The translations under genes were made by a program, and so were the position numbers. Under the pieces are notes generated by a model. That model saw nothing but the letters and a program-made list of their open reading frames with translations, made no database searches and was not told the origin of the DNA. Shown here piece after piece: positions 62,948 through 64,000 of a DNA stretch of 64,000 nucleotides (its first letter is position 1; the number at the start of each line of letters is the position of its first letter). The DNA lies in NCBI RefSeq assembly GCF_047496725.1, contig NC_132983.1, positions 7,194,501 to 7,258,500 of the forward strand, given 5' to 3'. Source of the DNA: Anoplolepis gracilipes. Taxonomy: Eukaryota; Arthropoda; Insecta; Hymenoptera; Formicidae.

Positions 62948-63666
62948 ATGCGATTCGTGTTACAACCAACGGTAATTAAAGTAACAAATTTTGACAATAG
63001 GCTAATGCCTGAAAAAGAAATACACAAACATGGAAAAATGTTACCGAATACAATACGCAAAATCTCATTTGCGGCCTTTCGAATTGTGGTAAAACTAACT
63101 TGTTGATAAGCTTGATAGAAAGTCCAAACGGCATACGCTTTGAAAATTTATACATATATTCAAAATCGCTTCAACAACCAAAATATCAATATTTGGAAAA
63201 TTTACTATCATCGATAGATGAAATTGGTTACTTTACGTTCTCTAATAATAGCGATGTCATTCCATCGAGACAGGCGCTTCCGAATTCTGTTTTTATCTTT
63301 GATGACGTGGCATGTGACAAGCAAGATACGATAAGAGAGTACTTCTCAATGGGTCGACACTCAAGCGTCAATTGTTTCTATCTCTGTCAAACGTATGCCA
63401 AGATACCCAAGCATCTTATACGCGACAATGCTAATCTGTTGATTTTATTTAAACAAGGCGGTACAAACTTGCGACATGTGTACAACGATCATGTAAATAC
63501 TGACATGTCGTACGATGATTTTAGCGCGTTATGTCAAAAATGTTGGCAGCACAAGTATGGATTTCTAGTAATTGATAAAGACAGTTCAATGAGCAATGGA
63601 CGTTACAGAAGAGGTTTTAATGAATTTGCGGTACCGTCAAATGATCAGTTGCTATTGAAACATTGA
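62948..63666 (+). pseudogene. FtsK/HerA-type packaging ATPase, copy 2
   Basis: Starts MRFVLQPTVIKVTNFDNRLM. A one-base shift falls just before Walker A, which reads CGLSNCGKTN in the second frame (Pro of copy 1 is Leu). The rest is open from about 63,085 to 63,666 with Walker B SVFIFDDVACDKQ. It is divergent from the 88-aa gene across a 100-bp gap, which may be a shared promoter. Confidence 0.9.
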
Positions 63667-63692
63667 CAGAGCAACGTCTACATAAAAAAAAC

Positions 63693-64000
63693 ATGAGTGA
63701 TAACAGTGATCGTGAAAAGATTGCGCGAAAAATTGCACAGACGAGCGAGTCAATTCGCAAAAAATATCGCGCGTTAAAAACTGGTAAAATTGAGAAAGAT
63801 GTAGTGTTGGAGAAACAGTTAGCCGATTAGCGAGCCTCTAAAACAGCTTGTTCAAAATATCATCGATGTAGAATCCGACGTATCGAAAAACGAGCCGTTT
63901 GATATACTCGAAAAAGACCATGTGGAAAAGAAAATTATTAAAGTTAAAAAACGACCAAGAATTTCATTGAATGATTTGAGCTTAAAGCAAAAACGATTAA
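63693..64000 (+). pseudogene. PX-like protein, copy 2, truncated by window end
   Basis: Starts with ATG at 63,693; REKIARKIAQTSESIRKKYR matches the start of the 44,233 gene. A TAG near 63,827 is followed, after a frame change, by KQLVQNIIDVESDVSKNEPF. It runs off the window. Confidence 0.8.

Larger units (their letters stand above)
55797..64000. mobile_element. Polinton/Maverick 2, partial, continues past the window
   Basis: Same gene families as Polinton 1 but in reversed order: TIR gene, 95-aa gene, 172-aa gene, major capsid, minor capsid, protease, PLA2 protein, 88-aa gene (all minus), then ATPase and PX-like (plus). This is the right half of a Polinton inverted relative to copy 1. No clean AGT end is seen on the left, where an expanded minisatellite takes over. 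PolB and integrase should lie beyond 64,000. Confidence 0.9.

Overview
The window looks like nuclear DNA of an ant or a close hymenopteran relative. The composition is AT-rich, one spliced odorant receptor gene of insect type is present, and transposable elements make up most of the rest (BEL/Pao, Ty3/gypsy, R1-clade, Penelope-like, PIF/Harbinger, Polinton/Maverick and foldback elements). Apart from the receptor I see no ordinary host gene. The species cannot be named from the sequence alone.

Layout. (1) 1-14,290: a decayed minus-strand BEL/Pao retrotransposon. An R1-clade non-LTR element (1,082-6,087, 14-bp target duplication) split its integrase. A PIF/Harbinger transposon (9,633-13,338, TTA duplication) split its gag. 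A Penelope-like reverse transcriptase remnant follows at 14,290-14,815. (2) 14,870-24,640: AT-rich DNA with an eight-exon odorant receptor gene on the minus strand (22,846-17,116). Its reading frame stays open across all GT-AG introns although three large foldback repeats sit inside introns. (3) 24,644-29,900: a small MITE, a 2-kb purine-skewed tract, more foldbacks and a tRNA-like SINE head. (4) 29,917-55,055: a three-level nest. A minus-strand gypsy element has its 3' LTR split by a 22-kb Harbinger interval (30,242-52,374, TTA duplication). That Harbinger's transposase gene is in turn split by a Polinton (32,946-50,741, AGT...ACT ends, 6-bp duplication AGCAGC). (5) 55,055-55,800: a 15-bp minisatellite and a short unexplained stretch. 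(6) 55,797-64,000: part of a second Polinton, running off the window end.

The two Polintons explain each other. Together they show a protein-primed PolB, an integrase with a chromodomain, an FtsK/HerA-type packaging ATPase, an adenain-like protease, a PLA2-domain virion protein, major and minor capsid proteins, and several small conserved genes of unknown role. The least familiar is a spliced gene of about 143 codons inside the terminal inverted repeats. It therefore occurs twice in Polinton 1, and it is intact in Polinton 2. PolB also carries a spliceosomal intron, which fits nuclear expression. Polinton 1 has intact-looking INT and 172-aa genes, but PolB, ATPase, capsid genes and several others carry stops, frameshifts or deletions, so neither copy is complete. 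All calls come from reading the sequence; no database search was run.
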